Source of the DNA: Paenibacillus hemerocallicola
GTDB lineage: Bacteria; Bacillota; Bacilli; Paenibacillales; NBRC-103111
DNA: 64,000 nt
Assembly: GCF_006265175.1 (NCBI RefSeq)
Contig: NZ_VDCQ01000002.1
Span: 62,001 to 126,000, forward strand
Direction: 5' to 3'
This document shows positions 27,107 through 38,415 of the stretch, piece after piece (the stretch's first letter is position 1; each line of letters starts with the position of its first letter). Both the position numbers and the translations under genes were made by a program. The notes under the pieces are model-generated. The model was not told the origin of the DNA. It was given only the letters and a program-made list of their open reading frames with translations, and did not search any database.

Positions 27107-28219
27107 CTATATGACATTCCGCTTCAAGGCGACGAAGGGCACTTGAATGGAGCCCTTCAATTCCCGCAGCGGCCGGATTTCCACTTCTTTGTCCAGAATG
27201 CAGTTTTCGAGAAAACCGCCTTCGCCGACGACGCCGTTCTGCATGACGATGCTGTTGCGGACGTAAGCGCCCCGTCGCACCTTCACTCCCCGGAACAAAA
27301 TGCTGCGTTCCACCGTTCCTTCGATCTCGCAGCCGTTGGCGATCAACGAATGGACGGCTTGCGCGCCGCTGCGGTAACGGGTTGGCGGTTCGTCCTTTAC
27401 CTTCGTAAATATCGGGTTCGGCTGGAAAAACAGGTCGTTCCATACGTCCGGATCCAGCAGATCCATATTGTGCCGGTAATACGCCGGAATCGTGTTGACG
27501 ACCCCGAGCGCCCCGTCGTGCAAATAAGCGTTCACTTTAAGCTCGCCCAATCGGGACAAAATGGCATGCCGGAAAAAATGGTCGCGGCCTTGCGCCAGCG
27601 TCGTCTCGACAAGCTCGATCAGCAACTCTTTGCGGAGCACGTACATTTCCATCGAGACGATATCGCTTTCGAGACGCCCGAAATGGTCCTGCATTTCGAG
27701 CACGCGTCCGTCGGCGTCCAGCCGGGCTTTGCGGGTCAAGCCGGTTTCCGCCCTCGGCCAATGTTTGCAGACGACGGTAATATCCGCTTCCTTGGCCCGG
27801 TGATGCTCGAGCACGCGTGCAAAATCGATGTTGCACACCATATGGCTGCGGGTCACGACGATATACTCGGCCGTACTGCGGGCGAAATAATCGCGGTTCC
27901 GGTAAAAATGATGCAGGTCTCCTTTGCCGAAATCGCTCTGATCCTCCATCGCCGGAGGGAGCACGAACAAGCCGTTCTGCTTGCGGTGCAAATCCCAATT
28001 GCTTCCGGAGCCGAGGTGATCCATCAACGAACGGAACTTCGTATGCGCGAACACGGCCACCTTCGGAATGCCGGAGTTCACCATCGAGGAAAGGACGAAA
28101 TCGATCAGCCTGTACCTCGCGCCGAACGGCACCGAAGCCAAGCAGCGGTTCGCGGTCAAAGGACCCATTTCCTCCGTCTCATGAATCAGGTTGATCACGC
28201 CCATCATTGGCAGCTTCAT
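27107..28219 (-). CDS. glgD: GlgD, regulatory-type ADP-glucose pyrophosphorylase subunit
   Basis: 370 aa nucleotidyltransferase-like protein with a C-terminal left-handed beta-helix ([25 protein letters not shown]). It pairs with GlgC in Gram-positive bacteria to give a more active ADP-glucose pyrophosphorylase. The substrate-binding loop seen in GlgC ([11 protein letters not shown]) is replaced by [17 protein letters not shown], as expected for the non-catalytic subunit. Its ATG overlaps the glgC stop by four bases (ATGA) with GAGGAGGCG just upstream, so the two subunits are translationally coupled. Confidence 0.93.
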   Translation of the reverse strand: MKLPMMGVINLIHETEEMGPLTANRCLASVPFGARYRLIDFVLSSMVNSGIPKVAVFAHTKFRSLMDHLGSGSNWDLHRKQNGLFVLPPAMEDQSDFGKGDLHHFYRNRDYFARSTAEYIVVTRSHMVCNIDFARVLEHHRAKEADITVVCKHWPRAETGLTRKARLDADGRVLEMQDHFGRLESDIVSMEMYVLRKELLIELVETTLAQGRDHFFRHAILSRLGELKVNAYLHDGALGVVNTIPAYYRHNMDLLDPDVWNDLFFQPNPIFTKVKDEPPTRYRSGAQAVHSLIANGCEIEGTVERSILFRGVKVRRGAYVRNSIVMQNGVVGEGGFLENCILDKEVEIRPLRELKGSIQVPFVALKRNVI

Positions 28220-29379
28220 ACCGTTTTCGCCTCCTCCAGTGATTGCTCCGCCGATATTCCTTCGCAGCTTCCGACTACGGCGATTTCATCGGAATCGAAG
28301 CTTCCGATCTGCATGCCTTCGCCTACGACGGCACCTTCTCCGACGATCGCACGGACGATTCTCGCTCCTTTGCCGATGATCGCATGGGGCATAATGACGG
28401 AATCCTCGACCAGGCTGTCTTTGCCGGTTTTCACGCCGTGGAACAGCACGGAACGGTTGACTCTGCCTTCCACGATGCAGCCTTCGTTGATAAGCGAGCT
28501 TTGAATGCTCGCTTCCGGAGATACGTAATGCGCGGGGCGGTTCGGATTCACCGAGTAGATGCGCCATGAACGGTCGTTCAAGTTCAAAGCCGGCTCATCG
28601 TCGAGCAAGTCCATGTTTGCTTCCCACAAGCTTTCGATCGTGCCTACATCTTTCCAGTAGCCCGCGAACCGGTGGGAAAACAGTCTCGCCCCGTCGCGGA
28701 GCATTTTCGGAATAATATCTTTGCCGAAATCGTTCGAGGACCCGTTGTCGGCCTCATCTTGCATCAAAGCTTCGCGCAGCACGGGCCAGGAGAACATGTA
28801 GACGCCCATCGAGGCGAGATTGCTGGTCGGCTGCTTCGGCTTCTCGGCAAACTCGACGATCCGGCTCTCCTCGTCGACGCTCATGATGCCGAACCGGCTC
28901 GCGTCGGCCCACGGCACCGATATGACCGCGATCGTCGCGTCGGCCCGGTTCCGCTTATGCGATTCCAGCAACAGGTCATAGTCCATTTTATAGATATGGT
29001 CGCCGGATATGACGAGTACGTATTCGGGGTTGTAGCGTTCGATAAACCCGATATTTTGATAGATCGCATTGGCCGTTCCTTTGTACCAAACCCCGCCTTT
29101 CTGGCGGACATATGGGGGAAGCACATGCATCCCGCCTTCCCGGCGGTCGAGCCCCCACGGACTTCCGATTCCGAGATATTGATTCAGCACGAGCGGTTGG
29201 TATTGGGTCAGCACCCCTACGGTATCGATTCCGGAGTTGACGCAGTTGCTCAGCGTGAAGTCGATAATCCGGTATTTGCCTCCAAAATGAACGGCCGGTT
29301 TGGCCAAATCTTTCGTCAAAATGCCGAGACGGCGACCTTCTCCACCAGCCAGCAGCATCGCGATGCATTCGTTGCGCAT
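28216..29379 (-). CDS. glgC: Glucose-1-phosphate adenylyltransferase
   Basis: 387 aa. Makes ADP-glucose from ATP and glucose-1-phosphate, the committed step of glycogen synthesis. [37 protein letters not shown]-type N-terminal loop (positions 9-45) is complete, [14 protein letters not shown] holds the catalytic Asp, and FAEKPKQP is the glucose-1-phosphate Lys motif. A beta-helix forms the C-terminus. GAGGGG lies nine bases before the ATG. Confidence 0.95.
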   Translation of the reverse strand: MRNECIAMLLAGGEGRRLGILTKDLAKPAVHFGGKYRIIDFTLSNCVNSGIDTVGVLTQYQPLVLNQYLGIGSPWGLDRREGGMHVLPPYVRQKGGVWYKGTANAIYQNIGFIERYNPEYVLVISGDHIYKMDYDLLLESHKRNRADATIAVISVPWADASRFGIMSVDEESRIVEFAEKPKQPTSNLASMGVYMFSWPVLREALMQDEADNGSSNDFGKDIIPKMLRDGARLFSHRFAGYWKDVGTIESLWEANMDLLDDEPALNLNDRSWRIYSVNPNRPAHYVSPEASIQSSLINEGCIVEGRVNRSVLFHGVKTGKDSLVEDSVIMPHAIIGKGARIVRAIVGEGAVVGEGMQIGSFDSDEIAVVGSCEGISAEQSLEEAKTV

Positions 29380-29425
29380 AATCCATTTCCCCTCTCGGTT
29401 GTAAGTTGGTTTTGCTCGGCGTACG

Positions 29426-31339
29426 CTACCCTACGACGGCATTCCGCACCGGTTCGAGCAGCAGAAACGATAAAGGAGGAACGGGGAGCTCGACGCTGCA
29501 GGGCTGGCCGTGCAGCTTCCGGCGTTCGGCTTTCATCCTGCGCGGCATCTCGTGGCCGGAGCCGCCGTATTCGGGGGCGTCGCTGTTGAAGAGAAGCCGA
29601 TACGACGATGCCGACGGCACCCCCAGCCGGAAAACCGGATAGAAATGATTGGAAAAATTGCATATGGCGATAAAGTGGCTTTTCGCTTGCTTCCCCCAAC
29701 GAATAAACGTAATTACGCTTTGGGCCGCGTTGTCCGCATCGATCCATTGAAAGCCTTCGGGCGCGTGGTCGCATTCCCAGAGGGCGGATTTTTTGGCGTA
29801 TAGGGCGCTCAAATCCCGCATGTAGCCGTGCATCGCACCGTGCATCGGATAATCCAGCAGCATCCAGTCGAGCGCTTCCGCGTCCTTCCATTCGTCGAAC
29901 TGGCCGAATTCGCCGCCCATGAACAGCAGCTTTTTTCCCGGAAATGTCATCCAATATCCGTAGAACAAACGCAGGTTGGCAAATTTCTCCTCATAGGTGC
30001 CGGGCATTTTGTTAAGCAGGGAGCGTTTACCGTGAACGACTTCGTCATGCGACAGAGGCAGCATGTAATTTTCGGAGTAGGCGTACATCATCGAGAAGGT
30101 GACTAGCGAATGCCGGGCCGGTCGGTGAACGGGATCGGTCTCCATGTAGCGGAGCATGTCGTTCATCCAGCCCATATTCCATTTGTAATTGAAGCCTAAG
30201 CCGCCCTTGTAGGTAGGCGCGGTCACGCCGGGCCAGGAGGACGAGTCTTCGGCGATCATCAAGGTATCGGGGTAAAAGCGAAAAACGGTTTCGTTCAGCT
30301 TGCGCAAAAATTCGAGCGCTTCGAGGTGCTCGCTCCCGCCATGCCGGTTAAACGCATGCATCTCGGGCGGCTTGTCGAAATGCAGGTCGATCATGCTGGC
30401 TACCGCGTCCACCCGCAATCCGTCGATATGATACACGTCGAGCCAAAACAATGCGTTCGAGATGAGGAAGCTGTGCACCTCAGGCTTCGCGAAGTCGAAG
30501 GCGAGCGTGCCCCACAGCGGCTTCTCCGCTTTGCGGGGATCGGCGCTTTCATACAGGGGCGTGCCGTCGAACAATCGCAGACCGTGATCGTCTTTGCAAA
30601 AATGTCCGGGCACCCAATCCAGCAATACCCCAATGCCCCGCCGATGGCAGCAATCGACGAGCGTCTTCAACCCTTCCGGCGGACCGTATCGACTCGTTGC
30701 CGCATAATATCCGGTCGTCTGATAGCCCCATGAACGGTCCAGCGGATGCTCCATCAGCGGGAGTATCTCGATGTGCGTAAAGCCTCTGGAATCGACATAG
30801 TCGGCCAATTCCTCGGCTAGCTGGCCGTATGTGCGGAACTGCTCGGGAGCGTCCAGTCTCCAAGAGCCCAGATGCACCTCATAAACGAGCATCGGCCGTT
30901 CGTAAGGAGGACGATTGCGTTTCCGCCTGAACCAGCCGGCGTCGTTCCAACGGTAACCGTCCAGCCGTGCAACGATCGAGGCGGTCCCGGGCCTGAGCTC
31001 CGCCCGAAAGGCAAACGGGTCGGCTTTCAGCCTTTTGCCGCCATGCCTGTCGACAAGCTCGTATTTGTAAATCGTTCCTTCCGCGATATCGGGCACGAAT
31101 CCGCTCCATACGCCTGTCGTTCCGTTCCGCTGCAGATGGTGCCCTGCCCCGTTCCAAGCGTTAAAATCCCCCACTACGCTTACTTCAGCGGCATGCGGCG
31201 CCCAAACGGTGAACCGTACGCCCGCGCCTCCCCCGACCCGGCAAAGATGTGCGCCGAAGGTCCGGTAGGCGCGAAACAATTGGCCGTGATTGTACAAATA
31301 CAGATCGTCGGAAGTGACGTACGGTGAAAGTGTTGCCAT
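29426..31339 (-). CDS. glgB: 1,4-alpha-glucan branching enzyme
   Basis: 637 aa, first gene of the glycogen operon. A CBM48 domain ([23 protein letters not shown]) precedes the GH13 barrel. The catalytic nucleophile Asp is in [10 protein letters not shown], the acid-base Glu in [13 protein letters not shown], and the transition-state Asp in [11 protein letters not shown]. It creates alpha-1,6 branches in glycogen. The start at 31339 follows AAGGAGGTG. The operon order is glgB, glgC, glgD, glgA, GH15; no phosphorylase gene is seen in this window. Confidence 0.95.
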   Translation of the reverse strand: MATLSPYVTSDDLYLYNHGQLFRAYRTFGAHLCRVGGGAGVRFTVWAPHAAEVSVVGDFNAWNGAGHHLQRNGTTGVWSGFVPDIAEGTIYKYELVDRHGGKRLKADPFAFRAELRPGTASIVARLDGYRWNDAGWFRRKRNRPPYERPMLVYEVHLGSWRLDAPEQFRTYGQLAEELADYVDSRGFTHIEILPLMEHPLDRSWGYQTTGYYAATSRYGPPEGLKTLVDCCHRRGIGVLLDWVPGHFCKDDHGLRLFDGTPLYESADPRKAEKPLWGTLAFDFAKPEVHSFLISNALFWLDVYHIDGLRVDAVASMIDLHFDKPPEMHAFNRHGGSEHLEALEFLRKLNETVFRFYPDTLMIAEDSSSWPGVTAPTYKGGLGFNYKWNMGWMNDMLRYMETDPVHRPARHSLVTFSMMYAYSENYMLPLSHDEVVHGKRSLLNKMPGTYEEKFANLRLFYGYWMTFPGKKLLFMGGEFGQFDEWKDAEALDWMLLDYPMHGAMHGYMRDLSALYAKKSALWECDHAPEGFQWIDADNAAQSVITFIRWGKQAKSHFIAICNFSNHFYPVFRLGVPSASSYRLLFNSDAPEYGGSGHEMPRRMKAERRKLHGQPCSVELPVPPLSFLLLEPVRNAVVG

Positions 31340-31872
31340 GCCTCGGGGCACCTCCTTGGACCGAGAATGATGAACAGCCAACTTATAATGTTAAAGTTTT
31401 GTAAAGATACCTAACAACGAATGCAACTTACAATTCTTATTATAGAGGAAAACAAAACGTTTTTCATCCAAGTTTTCTAAATATTTTATCAATTCGAGCC
31501 ATTTCACCAAAAATAGATGGTCACCTAGTCATTTTATCGCCTTCTTCTTACATCTCCTATCACGATACGACATAATTCCTCACACAAAGGTGCATACGCA
31601 ACGATTTTCCGCAGCAATAGTCTATATGGATAAATACGGAAAGCACTCCAACTATGCCAATCCTTTGTATCATCGCTTGTTTGTCTTCAATCGGGTGGCA
31701 AATGCAAAAGCCGGGAAAAGGATAAACCATATAATTTGGAGAATAAAAAGACATACACCATATGAATACCCCGTTTGGAGAGGATTCAACATCGCAATTC
31801 ATCTGTTTCGACAATTTTTCTGCTACATTCAGACAACGGAATAAGAAATAGTAGCCAAAGGAGGCACGAAAC
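31340..31872. other. AT-rich gene-free stretch with the likely glycogen operon promoter
   Basis: 533 bases clearly richer in A and T than the flanks. A minus-strand TATAAT is at 31439-31444 with no good -35 box, and AAAACGTTTT lies just upstream of it. Short open frames on both strands have no ribosome site. No RNA gene was recognised. Confidence 0.55.
31439..31444 (-). promoter_or_regulatory. Candidate -10 box of the glycogen operon
   Basis: A perfect TATAAT on the minus strand about 95 bases before the glgB start. The -35 region is weak, which fits dependence on an activator or an alternative sigma factor; this is inference. Confidence 0.35.
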
Positions 31873-32268
31873 GTGGGTAATGCGGAAATGAATAGTTTTA
31901 TCGTCATCCATGCGGATATCGAAGACGTGTGGAGCGCGCTGACAGACGAGAACAAGCTAACGCAATGGTACGCACCCGGATCTCCTTGGGAAATTCCCGA
32001 GCTGAGCGCCGGACAGAAAATGTTGTTTACCTTGATGCCCAACCGCTACAACAACCTCGCCGAGAAGCTTCCCATGACCTTGACGATCGGGAAGATTGAC
32101 CCGTATCGGGAGTTTTCGTTTTATGTGGATGCGCAGCAAACCTTCATCTCTTTCTCATTGGAGAGGCAACAGGACGGAATAAAAGTTATGGCCAACATGG
32201 GAGGGTATGACGAGTCATTGGCTAATCTGAAAGCTTTGACGGAGGGCAAGGAACTCCCTTATGCATAG
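31873..32268 (+). CDS. SRPBCC (AHSA1/START-like) domain protein
   Basis: 131 aa single-domain protein. VIHADIEDVWSALTDENKLTQWYAPGSPWEIPELSAGQ is typical of the helix-grip fold of activator of Hsp90 ATPase-like proteins (positions 11-48). NLKALTEGKELPY near the end is the C-terminal helix over the ligand cavity. The GTG start has AGGAGGC seven bases upstream. Such proteins bind hydrophobic ligands or help stress responses; no ligand is evident. It is a single gene between the AT-rich spacer and the convergent odhB. Confidence 0.8.
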   Translation: MGNAEMNSFIVIHADIEDVWSALTDENKLTQWYAPGSPWEIPELSAGQKMLFTLMPNRYNNLAEKLPMTLTIGKIDPYREFSFYVDAQQTFISFSLERQQDGIKVMANMGGYDESLANLKALTEGKELPYA

Positions 32269-32352
32269 GAAAGCGGATTGGGACGAGTATGGCGCCGCCG
32301 ATCCTCTTCGGGGGGGCAACCCCGAGCTTCGCAGCCTGGGGCGAACTTCATT

Positions 32353-32406
32353 AAAAACCCAAAAGAGACTGTCCAGGAACGGATCGTTCCCGGAACAGTC
32401 TCTCTT
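32353..32406. terminator. Bidirectional terminator between SRPBCC gene and odhB
   Basis: AGAGACTGT/ACAGTCTCT outer stem and GGAAC/GTTCC inner stem, with TTTTGGGTTTTT after it on the minus strand and a weaker pyrimidine run on the plus strand. Confidence 0.7.
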
Positions 32407-32448
32407 CGATTATTCCATAAACCGGCATGTCCTGATCCGACTTGCCGC

Positions 32449-33741
32449 TTATCCTTCCAGCAGCAGCGATTCCGGATCTTCGAGCAGTTCTTTGACCGTG
32501 ACAAGGAAACGTACGGCTTCGCTTCCGTCCACGATACGATGGTCGTACGATAGGGCGATGTACATCATCGGGCGGTTTTCCATCCGCTGCTCGTCGAGAG
32601 CGATCGGTCTCCACTGGATTTTGTGCATGCCCAGAATGCCGACCTGAGGCGTATTCAAAATCGGCGTCGACAGAAGCGATCCGAAAACGCCACCGTTCGT
32701 GATCGAGAAGGTTCCTCCCTGCAAATCGGACAATTGCAGCGTGTTGGAACGCGCTTTCCCGGCCAAGTCGGCGATCGTGCGCTCGATTTCGGCGAATCCG
32801 AGCCGGTCCGCATCCCTTACTACCGGTACGACCAGCCCTTCCTTCGCCGATACCGCGATGCCGATATCGTAATACTTTTTCGCCAAAATCCGGTCGCCGT
32901 CAATTTCCGCATTCAGCAGCGGGAATTTTTTCAACGCTCCGACAACCGCCTTCGTGAAGAAGGACATGAAGCCGAGTCCGACGTCGTTTTTCTCTTGGAA
33001 CGACTGCTTGCGACGTTTGCGGATGTCGAGAATTTTCGTCATATCGACTTCATTGAAGGTGGTCAGCATGGCGGCCGTCCGTTGGGCTTCGACCAGTCGC
33101 GTGGCGATCGTCTGGCGGCGTCTGGACATGCGGATCGTCTCGATCGGCTTCGCCGGATCGTCAAGAACCGTTCCGCCCGACGAACGGGCCGGATTCGGCT
33201 CTGACTGTTCCTTGACGGCAGACGCTGCCGCTTGAGGTTCGGCGCTGCGCGGAGCGGATACCTCGTTGCGATGAATACGCCCGTTCGGGTCCACCGGAAC
33301 GACGCTCTGCAGATCGATCCCACGCTCTCTCGCCAGCTTGCGCACCGACGGAGAAGCGGTATAGGCGGAACCGGACTCCGGTTCGGCTGCCGGTGCAGGT
33401 ACGGATGCAGGTGCCGACGACGGAGGCGTGGCGGACGCCGTACGGACCAGCTCGGCATCATCCGCCAACTGGGTGCCCGCCGGTTGACCGCTTGCAGGAG
33501 CAACCGCTCCTTCTTGAATCGTACCTACGACTTCCCCTACTTGCACGACGTCCCCTTCGCTTTTGCGTATTTCCGCGACCACGCCGGAACGTTCCGCATT
33601 TACTTCCAAATTGACTTTATCCGTTTCGAGCTCCAATAACATATCTCCCTGATTGACCGTATCGCCGACCTTAACCAGCCATTTGGCAATCGCGCCTTCC
33701 GTTATCGACTCGCCCATCTCGGGTATTTTAATGTCAGACAT
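32449..33741 (-). CDS. odhB: Dihydrolipoyl succinyltransferase, E2 of 2-oxoglutarate dehydrogenase
   Basis: 430 aa. The lipoyl domain has the modified Lys42 in [10 protein letters not shown] Pro/Ala-rich linker and a peripheral subunit-binding domain follow ([15 protein letters not shown], about residues 140-175). The C-terminal catalytic domain contains the active-site SYDHRIVDG. It transfers the succinyl group from E1 to CoA in the TCA cycle. The start at 33741 follows AAGGAGGAG and overlaps the end of odhA by eight bases. The E3 subunit is not in this window and is probably shared with another complex. Confidence 0.95.
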   Translation of the reverse strand: MSDIKIPEMGESITEGAIAKWLVKVGDTVNQGDMLLELETDKVNLEVNAERSGVVAEIRKSEGDVVQVGEVVGTIQEGAVAPASGQPAGTQLADDAELVRTASATPPSSAPASVPAPAAEPESGSAYTASPSVRKLARERGIDLQSVVPVDPNGRIHRNEVSAPRSAEPQAAASAVKEQSEPNPARSSGGTVLDDPAKPIETIRMSRRRQTIATRLVEAQRTAAMLTTFNEVDMTKILDIRKRRKQSFQEKNDVGLGFMSFFTKAVVGALKKFPLLNAEIDGDRILAKKYYDIGIAVSAKEGLVVPVVRDADRLGFAEIERTIADLAGKARSNTLQLSDLQGGTFSITNGGVFGSLLSTPILNTPQVGILGMHKIQWRPIALDEQRMENRPMMYIALSYDHRIVDGSEAVRFLVTVKELLEDPESLLLEG

Positions 33742-36640
33742 GAACCGCTCCTCCTTGACGTTCCGTTTGGAAAAAGCTTCGATCCATCGCATTCGCGATC
33801 AATTGCCGCTGCTCGAAGCTGTGTACGTTCTGATAGCCGCTCGCCGTGCTGGACCGCTCGCGGCGGCCGACGTAACGGACGATGGCCCCTTCCGGCGCCA
33901 ATTCGCGAATGCGCGGCTCCATGAAGCTCCAGGCTCCCATGTTGCGCGGTTCTTCCTGCATCCATACGATTTCCCGCAAATTCGGGAACCGACGGAGAAC
34001 GGACCGGATTTCTTCCGCCGGGAACGGATACAGCTGCTCCGTCCGGACGATATGAAGCCAGCTCCAGTCCGCTCCCCCGTCCGCCTGGATCGCTTCTTCC
34101 AAATCGACGGCCACTTTGCCGCAGCACAATACGAGTCTTTCCACCCGAGCGGGCTGCGTGCCCAATCCCGGCTGTTCCAATATGGGCTGGAACTGTCCCG
34201 AGCTCAACTCCGTACCCGGAGATGCGACGCGCGGATTCCGGATCAGGCTTTTCGGTGCCATCACGATAAGCGGACGGGCTTCCTCGCTTTGCGTCAGCGC
34301 GGCTTGTCTGCGCAGCAGGTGGAAATATTGCGAAGCCCGGGTCAGATTGACGACCGTCCAGTTGTCTTCGCCCGCCAGCTGCAAATAACGTTCCAGACGG
34401 GCGCTGGAGTGCTCGGGACCTTGACCTTCATAGCCATGCGGCAACAGCAAGGTCAGGCTCGATTTTTGCCGCCATTTGCCGCGTCCTGCGGCAAGAAACT
34501 GATCGATGATAACTTGTCCCGCATTGGCAAAATCTCCATACTGCGCTTCCCATATGACGAACGTTTCCGGCGCGAACACATTGTAGCCGTATTCGAAGCC
34601 GAGCACGGACGCCTCCGACAATGGACTGTTATGGATCGCAAACGAAGCTTTCGCCTGGGGCAGCGCGTGCAGCGGGCAGAACGTGTCCCCCGTTGCGGAA
34701 TCGTGCAGGACAAGGTTGCGGTGGGCGAAGGTCCCCCGCTGGGAATCTTGTCCGCTGACGCGAATCGGTTTCCCGTCGGCCAAAATCGTCGCGAACGCCA
34801 GTGTCTCGGCCAGCGCCCAATCGACCTTCTCGCCTTCGTCCAACGCTTTGGCACGGCGTTCCAATATGCGCTGCAGCTTCGGATACGTATGGAAGCTATC
34901 CGGCCGTTTCAAGAGTTCCACGTTGATGTCCTTCAGCTTTTCCAACGGCACTGCGGTAACCGGTGGCTGTGCAGCCTCTTCACGGACGACGGTGACGGCG
35001 CCGCGTTTGCCGTTCGCTTCTCTTTCGCCGCTGCGCAGCATTTCCTCGTAAGCTTCCTGAAGGGCGGCCAGAGAATCCCGCTTCAACGCTTCTACGCGTT
35101 CTTGGGTCAATACGCCTTCCGCCACGAGCTTGTTCGCATAAAGCGTCGCGACCGTCTTGTGGTTTTTGACAGCCTCGTATATGACCGGCTGGGTCGTCTC
35201 GGGGTCGTCCGATTCATTATGGCCGTAACGGCGGTATCCGATCAGATCGATCAAGAAATCTTTATTGAACCGCTCGCGGAACTCGCAAGCCATCCGAACC
35301 GCCGCTATGCAAGCTTCAGGATCGTCGGCGTTCACATGGACGATCGGAATTTCGAACCCTTTCGCCAAGTCGCTGGCATAATAAGTGGAGCGGGCATCAT
35401 GGCTTTCAGTCGTGAACCCGATCCGGTTATTGACGATCACATGCACCGTTCCGCCGTTCCGGTAGCCCGGAAGCCTGTTGAAGTTCAACGTCTCCGGCAC
35501 GATGCCTTCTCCGGCGAATGCGGCATCCCCGTGCATGATGACCGCAGCGGCCGCGCTCTCGTCCTGTACGGGGTTGCCCCGGGCGCCGCGTTCTTCCTGC
35601 GCCGCTCTTGTGAAGCCTTCGACGACCGGATTGACGAACTCCAGATGACTCGGATTATTCGCCAAAGTCAGGCGAATTTTCCGGCCTTCGCTCTCCTCCA
35701 CGGACCGGTCCGCTCCCAAATGATATTTCACGTCTCCCGTCCAACCATAGTTGATGCCGATCGAGCCTTCGGACGGCACAAGATCCCGGTTCGGAGAATG
35801 GTGGAATTCCGCGAATATTTTACCGTAAGGTTTACCGAGAACGTGAGCGAGCACATTCAGACGTCCCCGGTGGGCCATACCCATCAGGACGTGTTTGCCC
35901 CCTTGCCGCGCAACCGTGCGAACCAGCTCGTCGAGCATCGGAATGAGCGCATCGTTGCCTTCCACGGAAAAGCGCTTCTGACCGACGAACGTGCGATGCA
36001 GAAACGTTTCGAATTGCTCGGTCTGGATAAGCCTGCCCAATAGCGCTTCCCGCTCCTGCGCGGTCAGCGCCTCGGCCACGGCCACGCCCTTCTCCACATT
36101 TTTGTTCAGCCAATCGCGTTCGCGCTCCTCATGAACATGGCTGAATTCGTAAGCGGTCGATTGCGTGTAAGTCCGGCGCAATCTCTCGATAGCGTCCCAT
36201 CCCGTTGCGACGTCGTCCGGCGCATTCTCCCAAATAAGCGAAGCGGGGAGAGCCAGAAGATCCTCCTTGCCGAGTCCGAACGTTTCGGGATCGAGCAGCC
36301 GGGTATTCGCGGCAGAGCCCAAATGAAGCGGATCGATATCCGCGGCGAGATGTCCGTATGTGCGAATGTTCCATACCAATTTGCCGGCCGCCACCGCTTT
36401 ATGCAACAACCGCGGGTCGACCGACTCGTTTACGTTCCGGCCCGGGGCCGAATTTTGCGCTTGCTCCGGCGCCAGCTCTGCGGAAGGGGGGGCCCCCCAG
36501 CGCTGAAACAATTCCCGGAAGGAAAGATCTACCGAATCGGGATTGATCAAGTATTGTTCGTACTGCTCCTGCACGTATCCGAGATTGGGGCCGTAGTACG
36601 TTCGCCACAGCTGATCCCTGTTGGCATTCCCGGTATTCAT
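33734..36640 (-). CDS. odhA: 2-oxoglutarate dehydrogenase E1
   Basis: 968 aa thiamine-diphosphate enzyme that decarboxylates 2-oxoglutarate. The N-terminal [20 protein letters not shown] segment is the E2-interacting part. Thiamine and substrate motifs include [38 protein letters not shown] and [24 protein letters not shown] (near residue 720). The start at 36640 follows GAGGAGG; the upstream open frame is not family sequence. The operon is odhA-odhB. A TATACT (36713-36718) and the 13-base palindrome GATCAAATTGATC (36754-36766) lie upstream. Confidence 0.95.
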   Translation of the reverse strand: MNTGNANRDQLWRTYYGPNLGYVQEQYEQYLINPDSVDLSFRELFQRWGAPPSAELAPEQAQNSAPGRNVNESVDPRLLHKAVAAGKLVWNIRTYGHLAADIDPLHLGSAANTRLLDPETFGLGKEDLLALPASLIWENAPDDVATGWDAIERLRRTYTQSTAYEFSHVHEERERDWLNKNVEKGVAVAEALTAQEREALLGRLIQTEQFETFLHRTFVGQKRFSVEGNDALIPMLDELVRTVARQGGKHVLMGMAHRGRLNVLAHVLGKPYGKIFAEFHHSPNRDLVPSEGSIGINYGWTGDVKYHLGADRSVEESEGRKIRLTLANNPSHLEFVNPVVEGFTRAAQEERGARGNPVQDESAAAAVIMHGDAAFAGEGIVPETLNFNRLPGYRNGGTVHVIVNNRIGFTTESHDARSTYYASDLAKGFEIPIVHVNADDPEACIAAVRMACEFRERFNKDFLIDLIGYRRYGHNESDDPETTQPVIYEAVKNHKTVATLYANKLVAEGVLTQERVEALKRDSLAALQEAYEEMLRSGEREANGKRGAVTVVREEAAQPPVTAVPLEKLKDINVELLKRPDSFHTYPKLQRILERRAKALDEGEKVDWALAETLAFATILADGKPIRVSGQDSQRGTFAHRNLVLHDSATGDTFCPLHALPQAKASFAIHNSPLSEASVLGFEYGYNVFAPETFVIWEAQYGDFANAGQVIIDQFLAAGRGKWRQKSSLTLLLPHGYEGQGPEHSSARLERYLQLAGEDNWTVVNLTRASQYFHLLRRQAALTQSEEARPLIVMAPKSLIRNPRVASPGTELSSGQFQPILEQPGLGTQPARVERLVLCCGKVAVDLEEAIQADGGADWSWLHIVRTEQLYPFPAEEIRSVLRRFPNLREIVWMQEEPRNMGAWSFMEPRIRELAPEGAIVRYVGRRERSSTASGYQNVHSFEQRQLIANAMDRSFFQTERQGGAVHV

Positions 36641-36712
36641 GGATGTAACCTCCTCATGCTCTCGCGTGGAGACTGTCGTCTTTCCGTCGAAGCGCATACT
36701 ACTAGTAAGACC

Positions 36713-36766
36713 AGTATAAACGAAATGAATCATATTAAAAACAATCTATTTTCGATCAATTTGATC
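36713..36766 (-). promoter_or_regulatory. Candidate promoter and operator region of odhAB
   Basis: On the minus strand TATACT at 36713-36718 is a good -10 box, though the -35 is poor (TTTTTA). The palindrome GATCAAATTGATC at 36754-36766 is upstream of it and could be an operator. Confidence 0.35.
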
Positions 36767-36862
36767 TAATTTTGATATGGATTAACAATAGGGAAACGGA
36801 CGGCGCCTTTCCCGCGGCCCCTCCAAAGATTATACAGGTTCAAACCAATTGGTTCAATCCAT

Positions 36863-37510
36863 TTAGACTTCCCCATTCCACTCCTTATGAAACTGCTCCA
36901 AGTAAATTTCCATAAACCTGTGCCGCTCTTCCGCAATGGCGCGCGCAGCTTCGGTATGGAGCAAGCCTTTCAGCTTCAGCAGCTTTTCATGAAAATGGTT
37001 GATCGCGGTCGTCCGGCCCAGCCGGTACTGTTCCTTGGTCATCTCCGTCCGGGGAGGCAGCGCCGGATCGTAAATCGGATGCCCTTTCCAGCCCGCATAC
37101 ACGAACGTTCGCGCGATCGCGATCGCGCCTATCGCATCGAGCCTGTCCGCATCCCGGACAACCATGCCTTCCAGCGTCCGCATGGGCGAAGCCGGGCCGG
37201 AACCGAAAGACATCGTCGAAATAATATCCAGAACATGGCTTTGTACGGACGGCTCGACCGACTCGGTTCGCAGCCATTGCCCTACTTTGGCCATACCCGC
37301 CTCTTTGGAGGGGTTCAGCTTCTCGTCGGCAACATCGTGCAGAAGAGCCGCGAGCTCGCACACGAACGGATCGGCGCGCTCCGAGGCGCACAGCTTTCTA
37401 GTCATCCGGACTACCCGTTCGATATGGGGCCAATCGTGTCCGGAAGCTTCCCCCCCATGAACCGATCTGGCGAATTCCCCCGCGTGCCGCAGAACGACAT
37501 TACGCTCCAT
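36863..37510 (-). CDS. HD-domain phosphohydrolase (YpgQ-like)
   Basis: 215 aa. The metal-binding HD motif is complete: His29 (GHDWPHIERV), His58-Asp59 (ALLHDVADEK) and a later Asp in [20 protein letters not shown]. The look is that of B. subtilis YpgQ and E. coli YedJ, metal-dependent (pyro)phosphohydrolases acting on nucleotides. The start at 37510 overlaps the yqeM end by 11 bases and follows GGAAGGATCC; the upstream frame to 37597 lies inside yqeM. It is the last gene of the yqe run, and the two are probably coupled. Confidence 0.8.
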   Translation of the reverse strand: MERNVVLRHAGEFARSVHGGEASGHDWPHIERVVRMTRKLCASERADPFVCELAALLHDVADEKLNPSKEAGMAKVGQWLRTESVEPSVQSHVLDIISTMSFGSGPASPMRTLEGMVVRDADRLDAIGAIAIARTFVYAGWKGHPIYDPALPPRTEMTKEQYRLGRTTAINHFHEKLLKLKGLLHTEAARAIAEERHRFMEIYLEQFHKEWNGEV

Positions 37511-38345
37511 CGGCAACGGATCCTTCCGCTTGTTTGACGCAGACGAAAAAAGCGCGTTCCGTCTCGGGGGTCGGGGCTTTGCGCACGAAGTCCGCAAATT
37601 GCGACACTTGCGAGAAGCCGCTTTCTCTCAACAGCGCCTCGATTCGCCGGAGCGGATAGGCACGTTGCACGTGCGTTTCATCAATACGCAAATAACGGCG
37701 AGCATCCGGGGAGAAGGAAGGATCTCTGTCCGCAGATTCGTCCGAAGCGAACCACTCGGATTCCCGCACGAAAATGGCCAGATCATGCTCGATCTCGCAT
37801 CGCTCCTCGTCGAGATCGCTCGTCCAAATATAGGAGATGTCGTCGTCGTTGAGCGTAAAAGGCTGCATCTCGGCATAAGACCGCAGTTGGCCTTCCGTAT
37901 GCACGTCGAATATAAAGGTGCCTCCGGGCTTCAATCCGGCATACGTATGCCGGAACGTTTCCGCCAGATCGGCTTCCTCGGTCAAATAGTTGATGCAATC
38001 GCAGCAGGATATGACCGCATCGACCGGCTCCGGCAGCACCCATTCCCGCATGTCCTGCTGCAGCCATGTTACCGAGCCCCCCGGCGCGAACGGGAACGTC
38101 CGCTGCTGCTGCTCGGTTTTCTCTTGGGCTACCGCCAGCATGTCGTCCGACAAGTCTATGCCGAATACGCGAAGGCCGGACTGTGCGAGAGGAATGGATA
38201 TGTTCCCGGTGCCGCAGCCGAGATCGACTAATGTTGCCGGTTTGCCGGTGCCGTCCCAGCATTGCCGGAGAAAGCTGATCCAGCGCGGATAAGGCATATC
38301 CTCCATCAGTCTGTCATAAATGTACGCAAATTGACCGTAACGCAT
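37500..38345 (-). CDS. yqeM: YqeM-like SAM-dependent methyltransferase
   Basis: 281 aa class I methyltransferase. TLVDLGCGTGNISIPLAQ is the SAM motif I, GIDLSDDMLAVAQ is motif II, QQDMREWVLP is motif III and LKPGGTFIFDVHTEGQL follows. The beginning MRYGQFAYIYDRLMEDMPY is typical of YqeM, and gene order (after rsfS in the yqe cluster) agrees. The substrate is unknown. It is somewhat longer than the Bacillus protein (about 247 aa). GGAGGGATC precedes the ATG. Confidence 0.85.
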   Translation of the reverse strand: MRYGQFAYIYDRLMEDMPYPRWISFLRQCWDGTGKPATLVDLGCGTGNISIPLAQSGLRVFGIDLSDDMLAVAQEKTEQQQRTFPFAPGGSVTWLQQDMREWVLPEPVDAVISCCDCINYLTEEADLAETFRHTYAGLKPGGTFIFDVHTEGQLRSYAEMQPFTLNDDDISYIWTSDLDEERCEIEHDLAIFVRESEWFASDESADRDPSFSPDARRYLRIDETHVQRAYPLRRIEALLRESGFSQVSQFADFVRKAPTPETERAFFVCVKQAEGSVADGA

Positions 38346-38415
38346 CAGATCCCTCCGCTAAGCCCTAATCCATTCGACTTCGTCCCGCTCCAGTCACGAA
38401 ACGGCAAAGGCGCGG

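Noticed and set aside
27027-27443. N-terminal extension of glgA into glgD
   Set aside because: The extension has no glycogen synthase sequence, while AGGAGGGG and the conserved MNVWFAASEAAP begin at 27026.
31590-31844. An 84-codon plus-strand frame in the AT-rich spacer
   Set aside because: It starts with GTG without a ribosome site and shows no family-like sequence; AT-rich chance frame.
33653-36043. A 796-codon open frame on the plus strand opposite odhA/odhB
   Set aside because: It is the complement of a strongly conserved enzyme, has no ribosome site and reads as low-complexity Arg/His/Phe-rich sequence; a by-product of high-GC codon use.
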